Of a stretch of DNA of 64,000 bases, positions 8,265 to 16,740 are shown in pieces. The first letter of the stretch is position 1, and each line of letters begins with the position of its first letter. Under the pieces are notes generated by a model that worked only from the letters and a program-made list of their open reading frames with translations, was not told the origin of the DNA and ran no database searches. A program made the position numbers and the translations under genes. The DNA comes from Chrysogorgia sp. JL179-B06 (taxonomy: Eukaryota; Cnidaria; Anthozoa; Scleralcyonacea; Chrysogorgiidae): positions 4,344,501-4,408,500 of the forward strand of contig JAYKKM010000196.1 of assembly GCA_035772405.1 (NCBI GenBank). The letters are read 5' to 3'.

Positions 8265-8640
8265 ACTGTCTGGCGATGGTGTGGTAAGCCAATCTGAAGC
8301 GTACATTAAAAAAGCGTCCGCAAAGGTTATCGACAAGATATGGCACCAATATGAGTTGAAGAGAATGGAAATCGCAAACGCCTTTCTCACCGACTTGCTA
8401 ATCAGCAAATTCGCTAACTTACTAGATGGGTTGAACGCTATTGAGAACCCCGACGAACTAAACGATGAGTTGCAAAAAGACCCGTTACTAAAGAAAGACG
8501 TTGAGAGCATTGTCGCGATCGTGACACCGTACGTACCTTTCTTAGGCTTGTTGTCGGGAGGGATCACAACGTCAAAATATGTGTACGATCACCATTTTAA
8601 AAGTGAGACAAACGTTGAAAATAGTGAACAAACGGACTAA
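8224..8640 (+). CDS. Small hydrophobic virus-element protein (138 aa)
   Basis: The frame is open from 8206; the first ATG is 8224. It overlaps the preceding micro-ORF by 41 bp. The N-terminal half is helical and charged. Near the C-terminus the segment SIVAIVTPYVPFLGLLSGGI is hydrophobic enough for one membrane helix, followed by an acidic tail ending SEQTD. I do not recognise the family. It is the last gene of the block; the next 480 bp are non-coding repeats. If joined functionally to the overlapping micro-ORF, it would be a lipid-modified membrane protein. Confidence 0.55.
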   Translation: MVLRLWKTILTLVRLSGDGVVSQSEAYIKKASAKVIDKIWHQYELKRMEIANAFLTDLLISKFANLLDGLNAIENPDELNDELQKDPLLKKDVESIVAIVTPYVPFLGLLSGGITTSKYVYDHHFKSETNVENSEQTD

Positions 8641-8898
8641 TTCGCGAAACAACCGGCCACCTGTTAGTATGCAAATTAGTCAACGTTGCTAACCAATCAA
8701 AAGAGCGCCATTTCGCTCCCCATTTGGGTACTTGTTTGGATAAAATATTTGTTGTGGGCGCTGGTGTGGGTTGACCAATCAAAAGAGCGCCATTTCGCTA
8801 TCCATTTGGATAAACATCACTAGAACCAAAATCTAGTGGTTTTTTTTCGCGCGTGAATTTGTGAGACAACAGCAGAGTGTGTTGGTAGTTTGTTGAAC
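8641..8898. other. Non-coding tail of the virus block with a duplicated CCAAT-type motif
   Basis: No reading frame of note. The motif ACCAATCAAAAGAGCGCCAT followed by TTCGCT occurs twice in the same orientation (from about 8,692 and 8,775), each trailed by a CCATTTGG stretch. Its inverted-CCAAT-like core could be a regulatory element; this is inference from repetition only. A hairpin with a T-run follows. Confidence 0.6.
8818..8847 (+). terminator. Perfect 7-bp hairpin followed by eight T
   Basis: CACTAGA (8818-8824) and TCTAGTG (8832-8838) form a perfect 7-bp stem with a 7-nt loop, followed after one G by T8 (8840-8847). It lies about 180 bp after the last forward gene. Hairpin-directed 3'-end formation is known in some large eukaryotic DNA viruses, and hairpin plus T-run could also serve RNA polymerase III termination. 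The function here is inferred. Confidence 0.35.
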
Positions 8899-9118
8899 AA
8901 AAATGTGAAAATGTTGAAATGACACTTTCTACTTTTTTTTAAATATGTGAAAATGTTGAAGCGATGCTTTCTATTTTTTAAATATGTGAAAATGTTGAAA
9001 CGACACTTTCTACTTTTTAAAGACGTGAAAATGCTGAAATGACACTTTCTACTTTTATAAATATGTGAAAATGTTGAAGCGGCACACTATGCCCTTTTTA
9101 AAAACGTGAAAATGCTGA
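8899..9118. repeat. About 40-bp tandem array at the end of the virus-like element (left part)
   Basis: About five and a half imperfect copies of a unit with the core GTGAAAATGTTGAAATGACA followed by CTTTCTACTTTTT. The array stops at the LINE tail and resumes at 11,619-11,690 with the same unit, so it was one array before the LINE inserted. Subterminal tandem arrays are seen at ends of some Polintons, which makes this the likely right end region of the viral element. Confidence 0.85.
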
Positions 9119-11618
9119 AATAATAATAATAATAATAATATACAAATATTTATATAGCGCTGATTCCGTGTAGTCCATTAGCGCTTCACATCATATAAAA
9201 TAGTTAGATTAGTCTAATTAAATAAGAAAGGTCAAGGTTCATAAAAAGCAGTCTTAAAAAGATGAGTTTTAAGAAGTTTCTTAAAAATTTCTAATGAATT
9301 TCCAGGCGCTCTAATGTTACTTGGTAGAGAGTTCCATAATGTTGGTGCTGCTACCGAAAACGATCTATATCCATAGCCACGTAAGTTGTAACGTGGCGTA
9401 TCTAGATAATTCTTTGTGGAGGATCTCAAGAGGCGCTTGGGTGTATAAAATCGCACGAGATCTTGTAAATATATAGGAGCGGTCTTATTAATACATTTAA
9501 AAGTTAGCAGTAGTATTTTAAATTGAATTCTATACTCGACTGGCAACCAGTGTAGTTCTTTAAGCCGTGGGGTGACATGATCATATTTTCGAGATAAGGT
9601 AATCAGTCTAGCTGCAGCGTTTTGGACACTTTGAAGTTTCTTTATCAATCGATTTGGCAAACCATAGTATAATGAATTGCAAAAATCTAGCCTCGATGTG
9701 ATGAAAGCATGCACTAATATAGCACATGACTGTGTAGAAATGTATTTCCTTATTTGGCTGAGACTCCGTAGATGAAAAAATGCTGATTTACATGTAGCGT
9801 TTATCTGGTTTTCCATAGACATGGTTGGATCCAAAGTCACGCCAATATTTTTGGCACACGTTGTAGGTGTGATGACTTCGTCACAAACTAACACAGATGT
9901 AATAGGTGGTTGGGGACGATGATGAGCACTAAGAATCATAAGTTCCGTTTTGTCCCTGTTCATTTTTAACATATTTTGCAGCATCCAGTTATCAATGTCA
10001 CATACACATGCTTCAAGCCTTGATTTTGCCAACTCAGCTTCACCAGCCACTGACGATTTAAATGCAATATATATTTGTGTGTCATCAGCATAAAGGTGAA
10101 ATCCAATATTATGCTTACGGATTACATCTGCAATAGGTGCTATGTATAATAGAAAAAGAACAGGCCCCAACACCGATCCCTGAGGAAGACCAAAAGGCAT
10201 GTCTCGCGAGCTGGATCGACCACCATTGACACTAACAAAGTATTTCCTTTCAGAGAGATATGATGAAAACCATTTTAGCACACCGTCTTTAAAACCAAAT
10301 CTACGAGATAACCTTGATATGAGGATGGTATGATCTACCGTATCAAAGGCGGCAGACAGATCTAGCAAAAGAAGAATGACCGACTGTTGGTTGTCTAATG
10401 CACGCATGACATCATTATGAACTCTAGTCAGTGCAGTTTCAGTACTGTGATATGGTTTGTATGCAGATTGGAATACTTCATTAAGGTTTTCCTGATTGAC
10501 ATGGGTGTTAACTTGACAAGCAACAGTCTTTTCAATTGCCTTAGACACAAATTTGAGATTAGATATAGGTCTAAAACTCTTAAATTCTTCATGATCGAGA
10601 GAAGATTTCTTTAAACTTGGGTTTAAAACAGCAACCTTCTGACAAGAGGGCATAACACATTCAATCAGTGATAAGTTAACCATCTTTGTGATTATAGGGA
10701 GCAGTATATGAATGCAACGTTTTAAAACTGAGGCAGGAAATGGATCCAAATCACATGATTTAGAAACTATTTGCTTGATCAGACTAGACAGTTGATCCTC
10801 GGTGACAGGGGTAAACTGAGCAAACTCTGTTGTAGATGGATAACAGTTATCACGATTTGTATTAGATATCGGGATCTGCGCCGTTAAATCATCTCTGATT
10901 TTGGTTATTTTATCACTGAAAAAATCAGCAAAAGCATCAGCTAGCTTCTGGGTGGAATCATAACTTGGGTACACCTTATCAATTTTTCTGTGAAGCATTT
11001 TGTTGACAGTATCAAAAAGGATCCTCTGATTATTCTTATGTTCATCGATTTTAGCTGAGTAAAAAGACATCTTTGAATTAAACATAGCAGTATTAACTTC
11101 TTGACATTTCTTTACGTACTTTTCTCGATCCATTGGTAACTTAGTAACACGCCATCGACGCTCTAAACGTCGCTTCGTTACCTTTAACTGATAGATTTCG
11201 TCAGTAAACCATGGAGAATATGGACGTAAAGTTACCATCTTTTTTTGAACTGGAGCATGGGATTCAAGTAGTGATTTCAAGATATTATCATAATTTCCCA
11301 TTAAGTCAGCAGCAGACATGTCCGAATCACAGACAAGATTTGAATTTGTGATGTCAGTGCATAAATCGTCATAGTTAATATTTTTCAATTTCCTATAAGA
11401 AATCTGCATTTGCGGGTGACTTCGTTTTTGAAGATGGATTTTTGCATTGACTGCAAAATGGTCTGAAATTCCCGGATCAACCACAGAAGTAGACTGGATG
11501 ATCTCATTTTCATCACGCCTGGTAATAATCAAATCAAGTATATGGTTACTTACATGAGTTGATTGCCAGACATGTTGCTTTAGGTTAAAGGTGTCAATTA
11601 GATCTAGAAATTTTTTAG
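9119..11618 (-). mobile_element. 5'-truncated CR1/L2-like LINE inserted in the 40-bp array
   Basis: The element is on the reverse strand. Its 3' end is a (TTA)n microsatellite tail (forward strand (TAA)n at 9,119-9,140) next to a short AT-rich 3' UTR. Its 5' end stops abruptly at about 11,618 inside the endonuclease domain, typical of incomplete target-primed reverse transcription. The flanking array unit is split across the insertion, and a short direct repeat (GAAAT) at both junctions may be the target-site duplication. The long open frame indicates a young copy, but without its 5' part it cannot move on its own. Confidence 0.9.
9232..11618 (-). CDS. LINE ORF2 fragment: end of endonuclease, reverse transcriptase, C-terminal domain
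   Basis: An uninterrupted frame of about 795 LINE codons. The visible start lies in the last part of the AP-endonuclease domain (ILDLIITRRDENEI, then SDHFAV). The reverse transcriptase follows with its FADFFSDKI lead-in, 'RPISNLKFVSKAIEK', 'LLLLDLSAAFDTVDH', 'GLPQGSVLGPVLF' and the catalytic LYADDTQIY. The C-terminal region has the 'LHWLPVEYRIQFKILLL' and 'LWNSLPSNIR' blocks found in CR1/L2/Rex-type elements. The frame also runs about 85 codons upstream into the host array, up to 11,877; that part is fortuitous. The main catalytic residues are intact, but most of the endonuclease is missing. Confidence 0.9.
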
Positions 11619-11791
11619 CGTGGAAATGACACTTTCTACTTTTTAAAGACGCGAAAATGATGAAACGACACATTCTATTTTTAAATATGGCTAAATTAGC
11701 ACAAAATTTAGTGGAAATTGTGATTTTGGTATTTGGTATCAATTTAGTAGAAAACGTGGGAGGGGTGTCTAGATTGACTAATGATTGCCAT
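11619..11791. repeat. Continuation of the 40-bp array and adjoining AT-rich DNA
   Basis: 11,619-11,690 resumes the array (AAATGACACTTTCTACTTTT, then ACGCGAAAATGATGAAACGA). The next 100 bp are AT-rich with no recognisable gene and lead directly into a perfect-ended fold-back element. If the virus-like element has a defined right terminus, it should lie in this interval or at the fold-back. Confidence 0.7.
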
Positions 11792-11950
11792 AGTAGTATA
11801 GAGAGTGGGGGTGCGGGTTCACCAACGTTGACTGTAAAATGTAAATACCAAAACATTGCCGAGTTGTGGCTTGGCACAAATTTGGCGATGTTTTGGTGTT
11901 TATATTACGGTTGGCGTCGCTGGGCCCGCACCCCCACTCTCTATACTACT
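11792..11950. mobile_element. 159-bp fold-back element with perfect 26-bp ends
   Basis: The first 26 bp (beginning AGTAGTATAGAGAGTGGGGG) and the last 26 bp are exact reverse complements, and complementarity continues imperfectly through the whole 159 bp to a central ACCAAAACAT pair. A target duplication is not clear (GCCAT at the left and in reverse at the right). It is either a MITE-like non-autonomous DNA transposon or a remnant terminal inverted repeat pair of a larger element. It lies exactly between the end of the viral tandem array and a Gypsy fragment. Confidence 0.75.
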
Positions 11951-12330
11951 TGCATGGCGTGCTCAAGGTACATTCCCAATTTTCCCACAGTAGCAGCCCC
12001 TCTGTGGGAGTTAACCAAACCAAACACACAATGAGAACGGACAGATAGACACCAAGCCTGCTTCAACCAGCTTAAAGACCTACTCTCAAGCGATGCAGTC
12101 CTAGCCTACTTCGATCCTAAACTAAAAGTGCGCATCATCGTGGATGCCAGCCCTGTAGGTCTTGGGGCTATTCATACTGCAGGAAACCAAAAACAATAAA
12201 AGAAAACATCCTATGCTAAGCCAATCGCACCTTGACACCGGGTTGAAAGAAGGTACTCACAAATCGAACGGGATCACAGGCCTTGCCATTGCATGGGCAT
12301 GTGAGAGGTTTTGGGCATGCAGATTTGTCA
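11951..12330 (+). mobile_element. Ty3/Gypsy fragment: RT tail and RNase H, decayed
   Basis: Forward-strand translation in shifting frames gives CSRYIPNFPTVAAPLWELT, then FNQLKDLLSSDAVLAYFDP, RIIVDASPVGLGAI and SQIERD, then an ALAIAWACERFW-like block. This is the usual order at the RT thumb and RNase H start of Gypsy pol. Stops and frameshifts interrupt it. No LTR is visible. Confidence 0.8.
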
Positions 12331-13085
12331 GAATTTAATACCGTCTGCTAAAATTTAATACGCAACCACATATTTGCTTCTACAAAATATATGTTCAAAT
12401 TTGAATCTGTATCGAAGGGTTTTTCATCCTATAGCCCTACTGTATATCAAGAAATTGAACAACCCAACTGGTATCACTTGCATATAGACATATTTCGCAA
12501 TCAAATTAGAACTATGCCTATATTGCGTTGCGTATTTTACAACAAGCCCAAGCTAATTAACGCATAGAATATACTGCACTGACTAGAAATACGTTCCGCA
12601 ATAACCCCTGGCTCGCCTTTTGTACCAACCCCACCCCACCCCTAGAGTTTCTCTCACCCATCCATGGTTCCCAGTGCCCAGACCGCGTCTCGTTAACAAA
12701 TCCCAAAAGGCCGGTTCGTCGTACGTAGATTTTGAACGTTATCTCGGCCAATATTTACTCGATTTCAATTCTGAAAACAGTTTTGGAATTACCGATTCTA
12801 AATACATAACATACATGTCTATTATATTATATTACGAGAACGTGCATACCCTTCGTAAAAATGGTTTATGTACTTAGAAATTAATAAATTATTCGGCAAT
12901 CAGCCAGCCGAGACGTATATTATTTTGAATGTTATCTCGATCAATATTTAACCGTTTTCAATTGTGACTATTATATTACGCAAACTTGTATACCCTTCGT
13001 AAAAACCTCTGTGTAATCCAAATATTATCCGATTCAAACGGATCACACAAAATTTACTTATAAGGAGAGTGGTCCTACCATACTC
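12331..13085. other. Unrecognised AT-rich stretch with a degenerate local duplication
   Basis: No supported gene. Blocks at about 12,735-12,860 and 12,928-13,015 are related: both read GTTATCTCG, then CAATATTTA, then TTTTCAATT, then ATTATATTACG, then ATACCCTTCGTAAAAA. This is a diverged tandem duplication of roughly 190 bp. Confidence 0.5.
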
Positions 13086-13089
13086 CGCT

Positions 13090-13129
<40 letters not shown>

Positions 13130-13505
13130 CGTTTGTGTATAATTAGTACTCATGTCCATATCTAGATTGTACCAAGCTACACTGATGAGCTGTGGAACAG
13201 CGAAACACGTGTCTGTAGATATTGTACTATTACGCTCCTTCACTTCGGTGTTGTTGAGCACTCTGTGAAGTTGGTGTAGGTGTCCTTTAGCGATAATGCA
13301 ACGCCCACTGCCCTTGTGGTAGTTTGAGCACTCTGGCCCTACACCGCTTCACGCTCTCTGGATGTGCGCATGACCGCTGTTTGTCCCACAAGCGGTTGTC
13401 ACCGGCAATCGTTTGCGGATAATTAGTTCTCATGTCCATATCTAGATTGTACCAAGCTACACTGATGAGCTGTGGAACAGCGAAACACGTGTCTGTAGAT
13501 ATTGT

Positions 13506-13510
<5 letters not shown>
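13130..13510 (+). ncRNA. Retrozyme-like tandem unit with two type-I hammerhead ribozymes
   Basis: Two complete hammerheads lie exactly 280 bp apart. In the first (13,177-13,218), stem I is CTACA/TGTAG, box 1 is CTGATGA (13,182-13,188), stem II is GCTGT/ACAGC, box 2 is GAAA (13,202-13,205), a palindromic CACGTG forms stem III, and the cleavage trinucleotide GTC ends at 13,213. The second (13,457-13,498) is identical. All core nucleotides are present. Two hammerheads bounding one roughly 280-nt monomer is the layout of retrozymes, small non-autonomous retroelements that produce circular RNAs and are known from plants and animals. The very short stem III implies activity as a dimer. There is no protein-coding capacity. 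Confidence 0.85.
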
Positions 13511-13544
<34 letters not shown>

Positions 13545-13546
13545 TG

Positions 13547-13672
13547 CCTGAAGATTCTTTTACAGATGAAACAAGTTGTAGCAGACCAGTTTTGAGGTAA
13601 GCGAAAATCTATTATTTGCTCTAACTATATGTTGTTGAGCACTCTTTGCATTTCGTAGACCAAAACCTACAC

Positions 13673-13715
<43 letters not shown>

Positions 13716-13904
13716 CGCTTACCTCAAAACTGGTCTGCTACAACTTGTTTCATCTGTAAAAGAATCTTCAGGCAGTGACCTGAAGATTCTTTTACAGATG
13801 AAACAAGTTGTAGCAGACCAGTTTTGAGGTAAGCGAAAATCTATTATTTGCTCTAACTATATGTTGTTGAGCACTCTTTGCATTTCGTAGACCAAAACCT
13901 ACAC

Positions 13905-13905
<1 letters not shown>
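13547..13905. repeat. Repeated 'CTGAAGATTC' modules (Penelope-like termini) around (AT)n
   Basis: A module of about 125 bp that starts CTGAAGATTCTTTTACAGAT, passes through GAAACAAGTTGTAGCAGACC and ends CCTACACGTATATAT occurs at 13,547-13,672 and 13,780-13,905. Its first half is present in reverse at 13,714-13,772. The same forward and reverse pair recurs at 16,216-16,410. Each module ends in an (AT)n tract. The CTGAAGA...GAAAC core resembles the degenerate hammerhead-like termini of Penelope-like elements. No coding capacity. Confidence 0.7.
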
Positions 13906-13982
<77 letters not shown>

Positions 13983-14040
13983 TGACAAAGGGGCTTGCCC
14001 CGAAACGTTGATGTTTAATAAAGTTTTTATCCTGATGTTT
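13906..14040. repeat. (AT)n tract followed by a Penelope-like 3' tail
   Basis: (AT)n from about 13,905 to 13,980 is followed by CTTGACAAAGGGGCTTGCCC, then CGAAACGTTG and an AATAAAGTTTTT tail. This matches the hammerhead-like terminal motif (CTGA-like box, hairpin, CGAAAC) and short 3' tail of Penelope-like elements. Confidence 0.55.
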
Positions 14041-14163
14041 TTATATATATATGTTTATATATATATGTTTTTATATATAAAAGTATAGAGTGCTGCGTAG
14101 ACAGTGTTTTGAATATATAGCAAAGTGAAAAGGTGGTAAACTGCCAAGAATTTAGTGACGAGA

Positions 14164-14198
14164 TACTGACGTTTCGAGCGGAGCCCTTCATCAGAGTA
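14164..14198 (-). ncRNA. Hammerhead ribozyme motif at the Penelope-like 3' end
   Basis: On the reverse strand: stem I TACT/AGTA, box 1 CTGATGA (14,188-14,194), a short stem II (AGGGCTCCGCTC), box 2 GAAA, a minimal stem III and GTC before AGTA. This is the compact hammerhead form reported for Penelope-like elements. The stem II pairing is weak, so activity is uncertain. Confidence 0.7.
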
Positions 14199-15772
14199 AG
14201 ACGAGATGAAATGAAATAAACAGGGCTTATATATATATGCCAAAAGGGTGTCACAAGTAGAAAGTAGCCAATCAAACGCACGGGAGATAAACAAACTAAT
14301 AATTGATGAGATGGGAAACGTTAGATCATTTGCTATTTTTACAGTCGATCAGCAAGCAGACTGAGGGGGTGGGAGAAATAACAGGTCCAATATTCAAGGG
14401 GATTAGGCGATAATATTAGCATAAGAAACAAAAACTTGAAAAGGAATGAAAGTGTATACGCGAATAATAAAAAAATAATAATAATAAAGGTTCCAAGCAA
14501 ACTAAAATAACCAAAAACTTGTAGGAAATTAAATAAAAGAAAAACGTTCGTCAAGACCAAGAGGATGTGTGGTGCCAAGTTTAAAAATGAGACGCTTCTC
14601 TTGCCGTTTGCGGTTAGCGCTTTACCACCTGAGATGGGAAGGATGGCGCAAACTTTCATGTCCGAAACCAAATGGTTGGAGCTGTTGAAATGGCGGGCTA
14701 CAGATTTGTCACCATCATTGATCCTCACGGAACGAAGATGTTCAGCAAATCTGTCTGAAAGGCGTCGCCCAGTTTCACCGATGTAGATTTTAGGGCATTT
14801 ATCGCAAGAAATGCAATAAATGATGTTGGTGGACGTGCATGAAAAAGCATGACGGATTGTGTGGTCGAATTTGGGGGCAGTAATAACTGTAGTGGGATTG
14901 AGAAAAGGGCATGTGTTACAGCGGGAACGGCCGCAAGAAAATGTTCCCGCTGGACTAAGGAGTCACGAATGTTTTTATTACGGCGAAAAGATACCAAAGG
15001 GTTATCGGTGAAAATGGCTGACGTCTCAGGATCATTTTGTAAAATGTGAAAATTCCGATTAATAATATTTTTAACTTAAAAATTGAAAGGATGAAATGTT
15101 AGAACTAAAGGAATTTTATTGTTTGAAACTTGTTCCAAAGATGGTTCAAGGGCGTCTAAACGGGGGACGAGAAAAGCTTTCTGAACGGCGAGGTCTAAAA
15201 GGTTGGTAGGGTAACCACGTTGGACAAAAAAAGATCTCATTTCCATTGATTTGGCTTGAAAATCTTGGTCGTCGCTACATAAGCGGCGAAGACGCAAGAA
15301 TTGAGAGTAAGGGATGGATTGCTTAGTGTGGTTGGGGTGAGAGGATGAAAATAGAAGATAACTATGGGAGTCAGTAGGCTTGTACGAGACCGATGTTTTC
15401 AGCGAATCACCATTAATCGAAATAAAAATATCAAGGAACGACACAGAGGTCTCGCTGATTTCCCACGTGAACTTCAGAGCAGGATGAAAATCATCAACAA
15501 AGTTGATGAACCGCTCTAAAAGGACACGTGAACACGACGCCGTTCCTAAACAGTCATCGATAAATCTGCCGAAGAAATCAGGCAAGATCCCGTGTATTGT
15601 TCAAAGATCTGTTTTTCAACATAACCAACAAATAAGTTAGCATAACTAGGACCCATTTTGGTGCCCATCGCAACACCACTTATTTGTTGATAATGTTCAC
15701 CATCAAACGAAAACTTGTGACACCCTTTTGGCATATATATATAAGCCCTGTTTATTTCATTTCATCTCGTCT

Positions 15773-15807
15773 TACTCTGATGAAGGGCTCCGCTCGAAAC
15801 GTCAGTA
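15773..15807 (+). ncRNA. Inverted copy of the Penelope-like hammerhead
   Basis: The forward-strand copy of the 14,164-14,198 motif is identical in its core: TACT, CTGATGA (15,777-15,783), stem II, GAAAC, GTC, AGTA. It lies in opposite orientation to the coding part of the element, so the element is bounded by inverted hammerheads. Confidence 0.7.
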
Positions 15808-15850
15808 TCTCGTCACTAAATTCTTGGCAGTTTACCACCTTTTCACTTTG

Positions 15851-15922
<72 letters not shown>

Positions 15923-15925
<3 letters not shown>

Positions 15926-16145
15926 TCGCTGTTCCACAGCTCATCAGTGTAGCTTGGTACAATCTAGATATGGGGATGAGAACTAATTATACCCAAGCGA
16001 TTGCCGGTGACAACCGCTTGTGGTACAAACAGCGGTCATGCGCACATCCAGAGAGCGTGAAGCGGTGTAGGGCCAGAGTGCTCAAACTACCACAAGGGTA
16101 GTGGGCGTTGCATTATCGCTAAAGGACACCTACACCAACTTCTCA
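15923..16145 (-). ncRNA. Retrozyme-like unit with a hammerhead cut off after GAAAC
   Basis: Reverse-strand copy of the 280-bp unit. Stem I strand CTACA, CTGATGA, stem II GCTGT/ACAGC and GAAAC are intact. The following CGTGTC and second stem I strand are replaced by (AT)n (15,851-15,922). Upstream sequence (the AGCGGTCATGCGCACATCCA and GAAGCGGTGTAGGGC blocks) matches the 13,230-13,430 unit. The ribozyme cannot cleave without its GTC and 3' strand. Confidence 0.7.
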
Positions 16146-16157
16146 GATGTATATATA

Positions 16158-16218
<61 letters not shown>

Positions 16219-16408
16219 TTTTCGCTTACCTCAAAACTGGTCTGCTACAACTTGTTTCATCTGTAAAAGATTCAGGTCACTGCCTGAAGATTCTTTTACA
16301 GATGAAACAAGTTGTAGCAGACCAGTTTTGAGGTAAGCGAAAATCTATTATTTGCTCTAACTATATGTTGTTGAGCACTCTTTGCATTTCGTAGACCAAA
16401 ACCTACAC
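16146..16408. repeat. (AT)n tract plus inverted pair of 'CTGAAGATTC' modules
   Basis: (AT)n at about 16,148-16,216, then the reverse half-module (16,216-16,272) and a forward full module (16,282-16,410) of the family at 13,547-13,905. The two face each other across about 10 bp as a near-perfect palindrome around the CTGAAGATTCTTTTACAGAT motif. No gene. Confidence 0.7.
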
Positions 16409-16592
<184 letters not shown>

Positions 16593-16740
16593 TAAAACGA
16601 ATGTGATGTTGTACCATAAAGGTCTCAATACCATAAAGGTAGAGCGAATATATAGTATTCGATTCGAATATATAGTATATAGATTCGCCTGAAGATCGCC
16701 TTGCGTGAAACTGACAGTTGCGGCTTTTATCATTTTGAGG

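Larger units (their letters stand above)
14040..15850 (-). mobile_element. Penelope-like element (RT + GIY-YIG), 5'-truncated, with inverted hammerhead ends
   Basis: Reverse-strand element. The RT C-terminal half is in two overlapping frames (15,734-15,546 and 15,585-15,076) with [12 protein letters not shown] and the catalytic FIDD in GRFIDDCLG. Downstream, about 14,940-14,339, is the GIY-YIG endonuclease: a CNTCP zinc ligand pair, IYCISCDKCPKIYIGETGRR, then DRFAEH. A frameshift separates the parts. Both ends carry the same roughly 110-bp terminal sequence in opposite orientation (about 14,110-14,262 and 15,711-15,850). The inverted copies share the ATGCCAAAAGGGTGTCACAA segment, which at the 5' end is also RT coding sequence, so the junction formed by a fold-back event. 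Only the RT C-terminal half remains, so it is inactive. Confidence 0.88.

Noticed and set aside
11619..11877. N-terminal extension of the LINE reading frame
   Set aside because: The frame runs by chance from the LINE into the viral tandem array and the fold-back; homology to LINE proteins begins only at about 11,618.
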